Source: Pelagibacteraceae bacterium AG-337-G06
GTDB taxonomy: Bacteria; Pseudomonadota; Alphaproteobacteria; Pelagibacterales; AG-422-B15
Reading direction: 5' to 3'
NCBI GenBank assembly: GCA_003282175.1
Contig: QBZX01000005.1
Coordinates: 1-64,000, forward strand
Length of the DNA stretch: 64,000 nt
Shown: in pieces, positions 17,479 to 27,077 of the stretch
How the letters are laid out: the number at the start of each line of letters is the position of its first letter
Numbering within the stretch: the first letter of the stretch is position 1
The notes under the pieces: generated by a model
Told to the model about the DNA's origin: nothing
What the model saw: the letters and a program-made list of their open reading frames with translations, nothing else
Databases searched by the model: none
Translations under genes and position numbers: made by a program

Positions 17479-18261
17479 TTAAATTATTTTTTGAAGTTGG
17501 TCATGAATTCTAAAGTTAGTTGCAAGAATCCTTCCTGAATTAAGATATTCCTCTCTTCCTTCAAAGTCAGTTACTTTTCCGCCTGCCTCTTTTACAATTA
17601 ATGATCCTGCAGCGATATCAACGAGCTTTAAGTTTTTTTCCCAATAACCGTCATACTTGCCAGCAGCAACATATGCTAGATCCAAAGATGCAGCGCCCAA
17701 TCTTCTTACACCACATACATTTTCCATTACTGTTTTAAGTCCAGGTAGATAATCTTCATGTCCTTTCATTCCTCTGTGAGGAATGCCTGTTCCAATCATG
17801 CAGTCTTCTAAGTTTTCCCTTGATGAAACTCTTAGCCTTAAGTTGTTGCAAAAAGCACCCCTGCCTTTTACAGCCCAAAAAAATTCATCTGTCAGTGGCT
17901 GATAAACTCCACCTACAATAATTTCATTATCTTTTTCTAAAGCAATTGAAATCGCAAAATGGGGGATACTAAAAACAAAATTACTCGTACCATCAATAGG
18001 ATCGATTATCCATCTCATATTATCGTCTGAGTTCTTTATAGTTCCATTTTCTTCAGCAAGTATATTTATTTTAGGATAAAAATAAGTAAGTTCTTTTATT
18101 ATTTGCTTCTCTGCTCGGGTATCTGCTAAAGAAACAAAATCAGAAACTCCTTTTAAAGATACCTGTAATTTTTCAACTTCTCCAAAGTCTCTTATGAGAT
18201 TTTTACTTACTTTTCGAGAAGCAAGAAATATTGCATTTATATAAGGATCTGAGTAACTCAT
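17479..18261 (-). CDS. suhB: Inositol monophosphatase family protein (SuhB type)
   Basis: 260 residues. Metal-binding motifs AEENG (near 75), DPIDGTSNFVFSIPHFAISIA (near 88-108) and a C-terminal LVDIAAGSLIVKEAGG match inositol-1-monophosphatase. In bacteria SuhB also takes part in rRNA antitermination. It starts on the last base of the efp stop, a one-base overlap, so it is co-transcribed with elongation factor P. It is a paralogue of the HisN-type gene at 5515-6318. Confidence 0.88.
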   Translation of the reverse strand: MSYSDPYINAIFLASRKVSKNLIRDFGEVEKLQVSLKGVSDFVSLADTRAEKQIIKELTYFYPKINILAEENGTIKNSDDNMRWIIDPIDGTSNFVFSIPHFAISIALEKDNEIIVGGVYQPLTDEFFWAVKGRGAFCNNLRLRVSSRENLEDCMIGTGIPHRGMKGHEDYLPGLKTVMENVCGVRRLGAASLDLAYVAAGKYDGYWEKNLKLVDIAAGSLIVKEAGGKVTDFEGREEYLNSGRILATNFRIHDQLQKII

Positions 18262-18824
18262 TAGTCAACTCTTTTAGAATAGGTTAAGTCCTCAGTATTG
18301 ATTTCAATTTTCTCACCTTGTTCAATAAATGGGGGAACCATTACTCTTATGCCATTCTCTAATATCGCAGGTTTATTTGAAGATGCTGCTGTTTGACCCT
18401 TAACAACTGCCTCCGTTTCATTAACAATAAAGGAGAGCGTTTTTGGAAGTTGTATACCTATAGCTTTGTCATTGTACATTTCAATTGTAACTTCATCATT
18501 TTCACTAATTAAGACCATTCGATCTCCTGCAATTACCGAATCCAGTTCTATTTGTTCGTATGACTCCGTATTCATAAAAACTAGTTTATCATCTTGTTTA
18601 TATAAATATTGGTACTTTTCTTCATCTACCCGTACACGCTCAACTTCCTCAGAGGCTCTGAACCTCTCATTTAGTTTTGATCCAGTTTTAATATTTTTCA
18701 TTTCAACCTGGTTGAATGCTCCACCCTTGCCTGGTTTTACAGATTGTGATTTGGCAACAGTCCACAACTCACCCTTATGCTCTAAAATCATGCCTGGTTT
18801 TACAGAATTTCCATTAATTTTCAT
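18261..18824 (-). CDS. efp: Elongation factor P
   Basis: 187 residues with the three beta-barrel domains of EF-P, which rescues ribosomes stalled at polyproline. The loop that reaches the peptidyl-transferase centre is PGKGGAF, with Lys33 as the residue that EpmA/EpmB modify in other bacteria. The C-terminal domain ends KIEINTEDLTYSKRVD as expected. It lies between fba and suhB in what looks like one minus-strand operon; fba ends 4 bases upstream of the efp start. Confidence 0.95.
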   Translation of the reverse strand: MKINGNSVKPGMILEHKGELWTVAKSQSVKPGKGGAFNQVEMKNIKTGSKLNERFRASEEVERVRVDEEKYQYLYKQDDKLVFMNTESYEQIELDSVIAGDRMVLISENDEVTIEMYNDKAIGIQLPKTLSFIVNETEAVVKGQTAASSNKPAILENGIRVMVPPFIEQGEKIEINTEDLTYSKRVD

Positions 18825-18828
18825 TCAA

Positions 18829-19848
18829 TTAAGCCTCAAGTGACTCGCTCCATTCACCTAAAGAAGCTTTCATATTCATGATTGCACGATGGCCAAATGC
18901 TTTTTGTGCATGCTCAAGATTACTGTCATTACCTGACCAAGCTTTCAATGCTGCTTGCTGCAATGCTCTTCCATAAGAGAAGCTTAGTTTCCATTTAAAA
19001 CCACCAATTTTATTCATCTCATCTAAGTGTGCCGTTGCATCAATATCAGATTGACCACCAGAAAGAAAAACAATGCCTGGTAATTCGTCAGGCACAGAGG
19101 AATTTAGGCAATCAAGAGTTTTTTCTGCAACTTCCCTATAATTCGCTTGATGACTATTTTCTGTTCCTGAAACTACCATGTTAGGTTTTAAAAGGGTGCC
19201 CTTAATATTTATATTTTTTTTATCAAGCATTTCAAAAAGTACAGATAATGTATTCTTAGTAACGTCATAGCATTGATCTATTGTATGCGGGCCATCCATA
19301 ATGACTTCAGGTTCTACTATTGGTACCATATTATTTTCTTGAGCTATAAGGGCGTACTTGGATAAAGCTAACATATTTTCATTGATACATTTTGTAGATG
19401 GCATGCCATCGCTAATATTGATTACCGCTCTCCATTTAGTAAATTTAGCGCCCAATTCATCATATTCTCTACAACGTTCATTTAGGCCATCTAATCCAGT
19501 TGTGATTTTTTCATTAGAATTATCTTCCAGCTCTTTTACTCCTTGGTCTACCTTAATTCCAGGAAGTGACCCATGGTTTAAAATTACATCTCTTAAATAT
19601 GATCCATCTTTTGCTTTTTGTCTCAGAGTCTCATCAAATAAAATTACCCCACCGATAGCCTCTGCCATAGCGGGAGATCTAAAAAGCATTTCTCTATATT
19701 TTCTTCTGTTATCTTCAGTTGACTCCACGTCAATTGACTTAAATCTTTTTTCTATCGTTCCAGTGCTTTCGTCAGCTGCTAGTATTCCTTTGCCGTCTTT
19801 TATAATATAACTTGCAATATCTTCTAAAGTTTTTGGTATCATTTTCAT
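18829..19848 (-). CDS. fba: Fructose-bisphosphate aldolase, class I
   Basis: 339 residues of the metal-independent class I aldolase, which forms a Schiff base with its substrate. Recognisable segments are the N-terminal GILAADESTGTIEKRF, GSLPGIKVDQG, TKWRAVI, VEPEVIMDGPH and the Schiff-base region LLKPNMVVSG with its Lys near 219. It cleaves or forms fructose-1,6-bisphosphate in glycolysis and gluconeogenesis. Class I rather than class II is seen in only part of the alphaproteobacteria. Order tkt-gap-pgk-fba on the minus strand, with 2-11 base gaps, indicates one operon. Confidence 0.95.
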   Translation of the reverse strand: MKMIPKTLEDIASYIIKDGKGILAADESTGTIEKRFKSIDVESTEDNRRKYREMLFRSPAMAEAIGGVILFDETLRQKAKDGSYLRDVILNHGSLPGIKVDQGVKELEDNSNEKITTGLDGLNERCREYDELGAKFTKWRAVINISDGMPSTKCINENMLALSKYALIAQENNMVPIVEPEVIMDGPHTIDQCYDVTKNTLSVLFEMLDKKNINIKGTLLKPNMVVSGTENSHQANYREVAEKTLDCLNSSVPDELPGIVFLSGGQSDIDATAHLDEMNKIGGFKWKLSFSYGRALQQAALKAWSGNDSNLEHAQKAFGHRAIMNMKASLGEWSESLEA

Positions 19849-19854
19849 CTCCTA

Positions 19855-21051
19855 TTATAAAATTCCTAACGCGACCAGGCCTGGTAATTTCTTACCTTCT
19901 ATTAGCTCAAGTAATGCACCACCGCCAGTAGAAACATAAGAAAATTTATCTTTCACTCGGGCTAAGTCCAATGCAGAAATTGTATCACCTCCACCAGCAA
20001 ATGACCTAATTTTATTATTTTCAGTTAGAGTGCCAATAAAATTTGCAATTTCTACAGTGCCTTTGTCAAATGGAGAAGTTTCAAATACTCCAAGTGGACC
20101 ATTCCAGAAAACAGTTTTAGATTTACTAATTTCATTTTTTATTAACTTCAATGTATTTTTGCCTATATCCAGAATCATGTTTTGTTCTTCAATATTATCA
20201 ATTTCAGACTCTTTAGTGTCTGCCTTGTCTGAAATTTTATCTGCTGTGACCGCGTCAATTGGCAAAACTAATCTACAATTATTTTTTGACGAAAAATCCA
20301 ATATTTCTGTAATTAAGTGGTCGACATTTTCCTCATGCAATGATTTTTGGATATTATATCCATGGTATTTCAAAAAGTTATTTGCCATACCGCCAGCTAT
20401 GACAATGGTATCCATTTTTTTTGATAAATTTTTAAGAACAGTAATTTTTGTGGATATTTTAGAACCTCCTATTATTGTGAGAGCAGGACTAAGAGGTTCA
20501 TGTATCACTTCTTGCAAATTAATTATTTCTTCCTCAAGAAGATCACCACAATATGAAGGCATGAAATGCGATATTGCCTCAATTGACGCATGTGCGCGGT
20601 GCGCACAGGCAAATGCATCATTTATGTAAACATCAGCTAACTCAGATAACTGTTTTGCAAAGTCATGATCATTCTCTTCCTCTTCTTTATAGAATCTACA
20701 GTTTTCTAATAAAATAACTGTTCCATTTTCAAACGCACTAATTTTGTCTTTTATCTCATTTCCGATACAATCTGGTAAGAAATTTATTTTTTTTTCAAGA
20801 ACTTTTTCTAGCTGAGGAACTACTTGTTGCAGTGATAGCTCATCCTTTATCTCTCCATTTGGTCTACCCAAGTGAGATAAAATAATGACTTTATGATTTT
20901 CATGCAACAGATTTAAAATAGGTTTTTTAATTCTGATTATTCTATCACTAATATATTCATCAATAGAATTTAGTGGAACGTTAAGATCAAATCTTATTAA
21001 TACAGTTTTATTTTTCTCAGTAATCTTTTTTAGATTAGAGACATCCAGCAT
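19855..21051 (-). CDS. pgk: Phosphoglycerate kinase
   Basis: 398 residues, full length. N-terminal RFDLNVPLN (20-28) and SHLGRPNGE bind 3-phosphoglycerate; the C-terminal nucleotide domain has FWNGPLGVFETSPFDKGT and the glycine-rich AGGGDTISAL near 370. It makes ATP from 1,3-bisphosphoglycerate. It follows gap by 2 bases and precedes fba by 6 bases, so it belongs to the central-carbon operon. Confidence 0.96.
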   Translation of the reverse strand: MLDVSNLKKITEKNKTVLIRFDLNVPLNSIDEYISDRIIRIKKPILNLLHENHKVIILSHLGRPNGEIKDELSLQQVVPQLEKVLEKKINFLPDCIGNEIKDKISAFENGTVILLENCRFYKEEEENDHDFAKQLSELADVYINDAFACAHRAHASIEAISHFMPSYCGDLLEEEIINLQEVIHEPLSPALTIIGGSKISTKITVLKNLSKKMDTIVIAGGMANNFLKYHGYNIQKSLHEENVDHLITEILDFSSKNNCRLVLPIDAVTADKISDKADTKESEIDNIEEQNMILDIGKNTLKLIKNEISKSKTVFWNGPLGVFETSPFDKGTVEIANFIGTLTENNKIRSFAGGGDTISALDLARVKDKFSYVSTGGGALLELIEGKKLPGLVALGIL

Positions 21052-21053
21052 TA

Positions 21054-22064
21054 CTATTTTGATCTTTTCATTGCTACTGCAGTATCACACATTCTATTTG
21101 AGAAACCCCACTCATTATCATACCAACTTAAAACTCTTCCAAATTTTCCATCAATGACTTGTGTTTGAGTCAGGTCAAAATTTGATGAAGCAGGATTATG
21201 ATTAAAATCTGATGAAACCAGTGGCTCTGAATTAACGTTGAGTATGCCTTTCAAGCTATTGGATCGTGACGCAGCGGTCATAGCTTTATTTATGCTATCT
21301 ACTTTCATTGTTTTTTTTGATACAAATTTAAAATCGATAAGTGATACATTGGGAGTTGGCACTCTTATTGCCGTTCCATCTAGTTTTCCTGATAATTCTG
21401 GCATCACTAACCCAACTGCTTTGGCGGCACCTGTTGATGTAGGTATCATTGACATTGAAGCAGCTCTAGCTCTTCTTAAATCAGGATGAAATGTATCCAA
21501 AACACTTTGGTCACCTGTAAATGCATGAATGGTAGTCATATATCCATGAACAATTCCAAATTTTTCGTGAAGAACTTTAACTACTGGCGCCAAACAGTTT
21601 GTAGTGCAAGATGCATTCGAAACAACTAGATCATTGCGAGTTATTTCTTGTTCGTTTACCCCATATACTATTGTTTTATCAGCTTCAGAGCAGGGGGCAG
21701 AGACAAGAACTTTTTTTGCTCCAGCTTTGATATGCATAGATGCTTTTTCTTTCGAAGTAAATAAGCCAGTACATTCAAGAGCTACGTCAATTTTCATTTT
21801 CTTCCATGGAAGTTTTTGTGGATCTCTTTCATTAAGTACTGAAATAGTTTTCCTTCCAATGGTCATTTTATTTTTCTTTACAGAAATTTTTTCGTTTAAA
21901 GGTCCGTGCACTGTATCATTAGCTAGTAAGAATGCGTTTGTATCAACAGGCGCTAAGTCATTTATTGCAACAACATTAATATCCTTACGTTTACTCTCTA
22001 TAATTGATCTGAGAACTAATCTACCGATCCTTCCAAACCCACTAATTGCAACATTTACTGACAT
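21054..22064 (-). CDS. gap: Glyceraldehyde-3-phosphate dehydrogenase, type I
   Basis: 336 residues. Rossmann GFGRIGRLVLR (9-19), cofactor Asp36 in INDLAP favouring NAD+, and the catalytic Cys153 in SNASCTTNCLAP. The C terminus has SWYDNEWGFSNRMCDT, the standard signature. It oxidises glyceraldehyde-3-phosphate to 1,3-bisphosphoglycerate. Lies between tkt and pgk in the operon. Confidence 0.97.
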   Translation of the reverse strand: MSVNVAISGFGRIGRLVLRSIIESKRKDINVVAINDLAPVDTNAFLLANDTVHGPLNEKISVKKNKMTIGRKTISVLNERDPQKLPWKKMKIDVALECTGLFTSKEKASMHIKAGAKKVLVSAPCSEADKTIVYGVNEQEITRNDLVVSNASCTTNCLAPVVKVLHEKFGIVHGYMTTIHAFTGDQSVLDTFHPDLRRARAASMSMIPTSTGAAKAVGLVMPELSGKLDGTAIRVPTPNVSLIDFKFVSKKTMKVDSINKAMTAASRSNSLKGILNVNSEPLVSSDFNHNPASSNFDLTQTQVIDGKFGRVLSWYDNEWGFSNRMCDTAVAMKRSK

Positions 22065-22075
22065 TTTGATAACTC

Positions 22076-24073
22076 CTATATTTTTTTAATTACTTGCTTT
22101 AATATTTTTTTTGCTGTGAAGCCATAGTAATCATAAAGTTTTTGATAAGGAGCGCTGGCTCCAAAATCTTTCATGCATATATTCACAGTATTTCCTGCAC
22201 AGATCTCACTCCATCCAAAACTTGAGCCAGCTTCAATTGATATATTCAACTTAGAATTCCCTCTGATCTTTTTTTGATATGTCTTATTTTGAATTTTAAA
22301 TAGCTCCATGCATGGTACTGAAATCACTCTTACATTTTTTTTCTTCTTTTCTAGTAGACCCATTAGTTGAATCCCTATTTCTACCTCAGAACCTGAGGCA
22401 TAGATTGAAATATCTGGGTTTTTAGAGTTGCTTTTAATTTCATATGCGCCCTGAGAACTAATATTTTTTGCGTAATATTTGCTTCTAAGCATAGGCAGTT
22501 TTTGTCTCGTTAGCGCAATAACAGATGGGCCTTTTTGATTTGATAAAGCCAATTCCCATGCTTCAGCTGTTTCAATAACATCAGCAGGCCGGAATACTTT
22601 TACATTTGGTGTTGCCCTTAGGGATGCCAGCTGTTCAATTGGTTGATGAGTAGGGCCATCTTCACCCAAGCCAATTGAGTCGTGTGTTAAAATATAAATA
22701 GCCCTTTGTTTCATAAGAGCCGCAAGTCTAAGAGAAGGCTTAAAGTAATCTAAAAATATTAAAAATGTTCCTCCAAATGGTATAATACCTCTATGCAATG
22801 ATAAGCCATTCATAATGGCTGCCATTCCATGCTCTCTTATTCCATAATAGATATAATTACCTCTGTAATTTTTATTATTAATAACATCCACTTTGTTACC
22901 TTTAGTATTGTTTGAGCCGGTAAGATCTGCAGATCCACCAACTAGTTCTGGCATGATGGGTGCAATTTGGTTAATCACCATCTCAGAGGCTTGCCGCGTT
23001 GCTATATCAATTGGTTTCTTAATTAAGCCTTTTTTAAACTTGCTTAAAAGCAGATTAACTTTTTTTGGAATATTTCCGCTAATTCTTCTTTCAAATTCAT
23101 CTCTTTTCTTTTTGGAGAGTTTTTCAAAATCTATTTTCCATTTTTTATATACATCAGCTGATCTCTTGCCGGACTTTTTCCATTCATTTAATACATCTGT
23201 TGGAACCGAAAAGGGCTTATGGGGCCACTTTAGTTTAGATCTAGTTAAGCTTACTTCTTCCTCCCCTAGTGGACTGCCATGAGAGGAAGACTTACCCTGC
23301 TTGTTAGGTGAGCCAAAGCCAATTTTTGTTTTACAAGAAATTAGAGTGGGTTTTTTTGATTTTTTAGCTTTTGTTATCGCTTTTATAATTTCATCTTTAT
23401 TATGCCCATTAATTTTTATCGTGTTCCATCCGTAGGCCTTAAAACGGTCAGTTGTATTTTCGGAATTCGAGAGTTTAACAGGTCCATCAATTGAAATTCC
23501 ATTATCATCAAAAAAAACAATTAACTTATTTAACTTCAAATGACCCGCAAATGAAGCGACCTCATGAGATATTCCTTCCATCAAGTCACCATCACTGACT
23601 ATTACGTAAGTATAGTGATTGATAATCTTATCTCCAAATTGGCTGCTCAGTATTTTTTCAGCTAATGCCATTCCTACAGCATTTCCTATTCCTTGCCCTA
23701 GAGGGCCAGTAGTTGTTTCAATACCTTGAGCATGTCCATATTCTGGATGACCAGCACATTTACTATCAAGTTGTCTAAATCTTTTGATATCCTTTATGGT
23801 CATATCACGGTAACCAGTGAGATAAAGAAGTGAATACAGAAGCATCGAGCCGTGACCAGCAGACAATACAAATCTATCCCTATCATGCCACTTGGGGGTA
23901 GCAGAATTAAATTTCAGAAATTTAGTGAAAAGAATAGTGGCGACATCAGCCATACCCATTGGCAATCCTGGGTGCCCGCTCTTAGCCTTCTCCACAGCGT
24001 CAATCGATAAGAATCTTATGGCATTTGCCATATTATCGTGAGGGATAAAAGAAGAATTTGAGTTTTGAGACAT
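22076..24073 (-). CDS. tkt: Transketolase
   Basis: 665 residues, full length for this thiamine-diphosphate enzyme of the pentose-phosphate pathway. The N terminus carries LSIDAVEKAKSGHPGLPMGMADVA, the metal/thiamine region has IVSDGDLMEGISHEVASFAGH, and the pyrimidine-binding domain has YYGIREHGMAAIMNGLSLH and THDSIGLGEDGPTHQP. It is the first gene of the tkt-gap-pgk-fba series and the operon's promoter should lie in the 164 bases upstream of it. A TATAAT is present on that strand without a convincing -35. Confidence 0.97.
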   Translation of the reverse strand: MSQNSNSSFIPHDNMANAIRFLSIDAVEKAKSGHPGLPMGMADVATILFTKFLKFNSATPKWHDRDRFVLSAGHGSMLLYSLLYLTGYRDMTIKDIKRFRQLDSKCAGHPEYGHAQGIETTTGPLGQGIGNAVGMALAEKILSSQFGDKIINHYTYVIVSDGDLMEGISHEVASFAGHLKLNKLIVFFDDNGISIDGPVKLSNSENTTDRFKAYGWNTIKINGHNKDEIIKAITKAKKSKKPTLISCKTKIGFGSPNKQGKSSSHGSPLGEEEVSLTRSKLKWPHKPFSVPTDVLNEWKKSGKRSADVYKKWKIDFEKLSKKKRDEFERRISGNIPKKVNLLLSKFKKGLIKKPIDIATRQASEMVINQIAPIMPELVGGSADLTGSNNTKGNKVDVINNKNYRGNYIYYGIREHGMAAIMNGLSLHRGIIPFGGTFLIFLDYFKPSLRLAALMKQRAIYILTHDSIGLGEDGPTHQPIEQLASLRATPNVKVFRPADVIETAEAWELALSNQKGPSVIALTRQKLPMLRSKYYAKNISSQGAYEIKSNSKNPDISIYASGSEVEIGIQLMGLLEKKKKNVRVISVPCMELFKIQNKTYQKKIRGNSKLNISIEAGSSFGWSEICAGNTVNICMKDFGASAPYQKLYDYYGFTAKKILKQVIKKI

Positions 24074-24183
24074 TAATTTTAAATACCAATAATGAGCCTA
24101 ATATAAGCAATAAAGTAGAAAGAGTCTTAAATTATAATATCTTATTCACAAAAAAAATTTAATTTTTTTTATGATTTTAAAAG

Positions 24184-24212
24184 TTGACTGGGAATAAAAA
24201 AGACAGTTAAAC
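24184..24212 (+). promoter_or_regulatory. Candidate promoter for the coiled-coil/zapA operon
   Basis: TTGACT (24184-24189), 17 bases, then TTAAAC (24207-24212). The -35 matches 5 of 6 consensus positions; the -10 is weak. It stands 26 bases before the first gene of a long plus-strand run, in the 164-base divergent gap shared with tkt. The rest of that gap is AT-rich with no feature I can name. Confidence 0.4.
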
Positions 24213-24237
24213 TCCCCCTAACGATTAAGGGTGAGAC

Positions 24238-24501
24238 ATGTCAACATATCAAGATACTAAAGATCAATTCAGTAATACCATTGCTAGTCTTGGAAGAGAA
24301 ATTGAAAAATTGTCACAAGAAGCAAAAAAAATTCCATCTCTTGAAAATGAAAATGCCAAACTTCTTAACGAAAATAACCACCTTGAAAACGAAATTAAAA
24401 TCTTAAAATCTGATTTTCTAGAGCTCAAAAATATTGCCGGAAATATTTCATCTCAGCTTGATGAAAATATTTATACAATTAAAGACATATTGGATTCATA
24501 A
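24238..24501 (+). CDS. Small coiled-coil protein upstream of zapA
   Basis: 87 residues, almost entirely one predicted coiled coil (about 10-75), with Leu, Ile and Asn in heptad-like spacing and the run LENENAKLLNENNHLENEIK. No membrane segment. Similar short coiled-coil proteins (DUF4164-type) often precede zapA in alphaproteobacteria and are suspected division partners; this is context, not proof. Its stop codon directly abuts the zapA start. Confidence 0.65.
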   Translation: MSTYQDTKDQFSNTIASLGREIEKLSQEAKKIPSLENENAKLLNENNHLENEIKILKSDFLELKNIAGNISSQLDENIYTIKDILDS

Positions 24502-24867
24502 TTGATGCCCGAAATAGTTGTAAATATTAATGATCAAGATTATGCGATAGTTTGCGATCCGGGAGAAGAAAATCACCTAAAGCAACTTAGTTCCCGAATT
24601 GACTTTAAAGTCAGAGAATTGACCAAAAGATTTGGAAAAATAGGTGAAACTAGGCTAATGGTAATGGCTTCATTATTGATTGCTGATGAGATACACGATC
24701 TTAATCAAAAATTAAGTTCAAATTTGACTAAGATCGAAGAGCTTCAAACAAGCATTAGTTCAAAAGAAAAAATTTTAGACCAACAACAAATGGAAAGTCA
24801 AAAATACATTGAAACTAATAATGAAAAATTAACAGATTTACTATCTAAGCTTTCACAGGCAAGTTAA
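24502..24867 (+). CDS. zapA: Cell division protein ZapA
   Basis: 121 residues. The N-terminal globular part VVNINDQDYAIVCDPGEENHLKQLSSRID is the ZapA signature; LMVMASLLIADEIHDLNQKL follows and the rest is coiled coil. ZapA binds FtsZ and bundles its filaments at mid-cell. Typical alphaproteobacterial context: zapA next to the 5-formyltetrahydrofolate cyclo-ligase gene. The upstream coiled-coil gene abuts it. Confidence 0.88.
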   Translation: MMPEIVVNINDQDYAIVCDPGEENHLKQLSSRIDFKVRELTKRFGKIGETRLMVMASLLIADEIHDLNQKLSSNLTKIEELQTSISSKEKILDQQQMESQKYIETNNEKLTDLLSKLSQAS

Positions 24868-24892
24868 GAAATTTTTCTAATCATTAATATTA

Positions 24893-25468
24893 ATGATTAA
24901 TAAAGAGCATCATCTAGAAAAAAAAATATTACGCAAATTTTTAATCAATAGAAGAAAATACCTTTCAAGAGACTATGAAGAAAAAAATATGTCTCACGTA
25001 CATTTACGTCCATTATTACATAATATGAATAGTGACTACGTAGGTTCATATATCGATTATAATTCTGAATTAAGTACTAAAGCTCTAAATAAATATCTTA
25101 TTGAAGAAAATATTAATATTTGCTTACCTAAAATTGATTACCAAACGAATGAAATTAATTTTTTTAAATATAGTACTGGAACTAAATTAATTAAAAATAA
25201 ATATAATATTTTGGAACCTGAGATAACTAATGAAATTATTTTTCCAAAACTAGTCTTAGTGCCTTTGCTAGCATTTAATGAAAGTGGTTTTAGACTCGGA
25301 TATGGGGGAGGTTTTTATGATAAATATTTTTCTTTCATAGAAGAAAAAAAAATTATTAAAGTAGGGCTGGGATTTTCTTTTCAAAATGTTTATGAAATTC
25401 CAATTGAAGGTCATGATCAAAAACTTGATTGGATTTTAACAGAAAGTTATTTATATAAAGTAATATGA
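24893..25468 (+). CDS. 5-formyltetrahydrofolate cyclo-ligase
   Basis: 191 residues of the YgfA/MTHFS family, which converts 5-formyl-THF to 5,10-methenyl-THF with ATP. Conserved features are the basic N-terminal KKILRKFLINRRKYLS, and PLLAFNESGFRLGYGGGFYDKYF near 125-147, which binds the substrate and phosphate. Only 25 bases separate it from zapA, so no 6S RNA gene fits in the place where gammaproteobacteria carry it. Its stop overlaps ymdB by four bases. Confidence 0.93.
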   Translation: MINKEHHLEKKILRKFLINRRKYLSRDYEEKNMSHVHLRPLLHNMNSDYVGSYIDYNSELSTKALNKYLIEENINICLPKIDYQTNEINFFKYSTGTKLIKNKYNILEPEITNEIIFPKLVLVPLLAFNESGFRLGYGGGFYDKYFSFIEEKKIIKVGLGFSFQNVYEIPIEGHDQKLDWILTESYLYKVI

Positions 25469-26265
25469 AAATCTTATTCCTAGGGGATGTAATGGGTAGA
25501 TCTGGTAGGCATTCTTTAAGAGATCATCTGCCACAAGCGATCACCGATAATAATATTGATTTCGTAATAGCGAATGGTGAAAACGCTGCGGGTGGTTTTG
25601 GTATTACTGAAAGTATATGTAATGAATTGTATTCTTACGGTGTAAATGTCATTACCACAGGAAATCATTTATGGGATCAAAAAGAAATAACCAATTACAT
25701 CGATAAAGATCAAAATCTATTAAAACCCTATAATTTTGCAGAAGGATCTCCTGGACTAGGCTTTAATATTTATGAGCTGGACAACAAGGAAAAAATTGCA
25801 GTTATTAATATAATGGGCAACTTATTTATGCGCTCCTGTGACAATGCTTTTTTCAAAATCGAAGAGGTATTGCAAAAAATTGATGTAAAAGATTTATCAT
25901 TCATTTTTGTAGATTTTCATGCTGAAGCATCCAGTGAGAAGATGGCCATGGGTCATCATCTTGATGGACGCGTAACCGCGGTAGTAGGGACGCATACACA
26001 CGTTCCGACAGCTGATGCTACCATTATGGAACATGGGACGGCTTATCAAACGGATGCAGGAATGTGCGGTGATTACGACTCTGTTATTGGAACGAAAAAA
26101 CAGGAATTTGTAAGAAAATTTGCAACACAAGACACTGAAAGAAAAAGAGTACCACCTGCTGATGGGGTAGGCACATTATGTGGAGTAATTATAGAGTCGC
26201 AGTATGATAATTTTCTCGCTAAAAATATTCAATCAATTCGTATTGGAGGAAAAATAGGAAATTAA
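25465..26265 (+). CDS. YmdB family metallophosphoesterase
   Basis: 266 residues of the TIGR00282/YmdB family of calcineurin-like phosphoesterases. Dimetal-site motifs are FLGDVMGRSGR (4-14), ANGENAAGGFGI, TTGNHLWDQKE, DFHAEASSEK and GTHTHVPTADA. Bacillus YmdB hydrolyses 2',3'-cyclic nucleotides and affects RNA turnover and biofilm choice. It overlaps the cyclo-ligase gene by four bases and directly abuts yebC. Confidence 0.9.
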   Translation: MKILFLGDVMGRSGRHSLRDHLPQAITDNNIDFVIANGENAAGGFGITESICNELYSYGVNVITTGNHLWDQKEITNYIDKDQNLLKPYNFAEGSPGLGFNIYELDNKEKIAVINIMGNLFMRSCDNAFFKIEEVLQKIDVKDLSFIFVDFHAEASSEKMAMGHHLDGRVTAVVGTHTHVPTADATIMEHGTAYQTDAGMCGDYDSVIGTKKQEFVRKFATQDTERKRVPPADGVGTLCGVIIESQYDNFLAKNIQSIRIGGKIGN

Positions 26266-27009
26266 ATGGCAGGTCACTCTAAGTTTAAAAATATTCAATA
26301 CCGAAAAGGAGCGCAAGACAAAAAAAGAGCAGGACTATTTTCCAAGTTGTCTAAGGAAATAACTGTTGCAGCAAAGTTAGGGTCTCCAGACCCTGATCAA
26401 AATGCTAGATTGAGATCGGCTATTCAGCTTGCAAAGGCATCGAGTTTTCCAAAAGAGAATATAGACCGTGCTATAAAAAAGTCTTTAGATAAAGATACTA
26501 TAAATTATGACCAAATGAGATATGAAGGATTTGGTCCAGCAGGTACATCTATAATTGTTGAGGCGCTGACTGATAATAGAAACAGAACGGCATCTAATGT
26601 CAGATCAACGTTTCAAAAGTTTGGTGGATCATTAGGTGAAACGGGTTCAGTTTCCCATGCATTTAAACATTATGGATTTTTGAAATTTACCAAGGATATT
26701 ACAACTGAGGATGAGTTCTTTAACTTTTCAATTGAAAATGGTGCAGAAGATTGTTTCTTAGAAGAGGATGAATATGAAACGGTATGCTTACCTGATGCAT
26801 TGTCAAAGTTTTACGACTTGTTAGCTTCTAAATATGGTGAGCCAGTCTCATCTGGTTTTCAGTGGCGACCAAATATATTAGTTAAAGTTGAAGGTGATAG
26901 GTTGAAATCACTTATAAATCTTATAAACGAGCTTGAAAGTGACGAAGATGTTCAGCATATATTTTCAAATTTTGAGGCTAACGATGAAGAATTAAGCAGA
27001 ATTGCTTGA
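26266..27009 (+). CDS. yebC: YebC/PmpR family transcription or translation factor
   Basis: 247 residues, full length. It begins with the family signature MAGHSKFKNIQYRKGAQDKK and continues with YEGFGPAGTSIIVEALTDNRNRTASNVRSTF and GSVSHAF. YebC proteins are reported both as DNA-binding regulators and as ribosome-associated factors easing polyproline stalls. In many proteobacteria yebC is followed by ruvC-ruvA-ruvB; here a different nuclease gene follows. Confidence 0.94.
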   Translation: MAGHSKFKNIQYRKGAQDKKRAGLFSKLSKEITVAAKLGSPDPDQNARLRSAIQLAKASSFPKENIDRAIKKSLDKDTINYDQMRYEGFGPAGTSIIVEALTDNRNRTASNVRSTFQKFGGSLGETGSVSHAFKHYGFLKFTKDITTEDEFFNFSIENGAEDCFLEEDEYETVCLPDALSKFYDLLASKYGEPVSSGFQWRPNILVKVEGDRLKSLINLINELESDEDVQHIFSNFEANDEELSRIA

Positions 27010-27077
27010 TTAATTAACTTTTAAAATCTTAATATATTAATTAGTCTTTAATGAATTGATAAATTTGATTCGTTTTT

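Noticed and set aside
20030-20629. 199-residue open frame antisense to pgk, and similar long antisense frames over gap (21604-22089), tkt (22893-23282), fba (19358-19810) and aroC (60847-61260)
   Set aside because: They lie wholly inside strongly conserved genes on the other strand, show no family motifs and have no ribosome sites; shadows of codon bias.
24868-24892. Possible 6S RNA between zapA and the 5-formyl-THF cyclo-ligase gene
   Set aside because: Only 25 bases separate the genes, far too few for 6S RNA.
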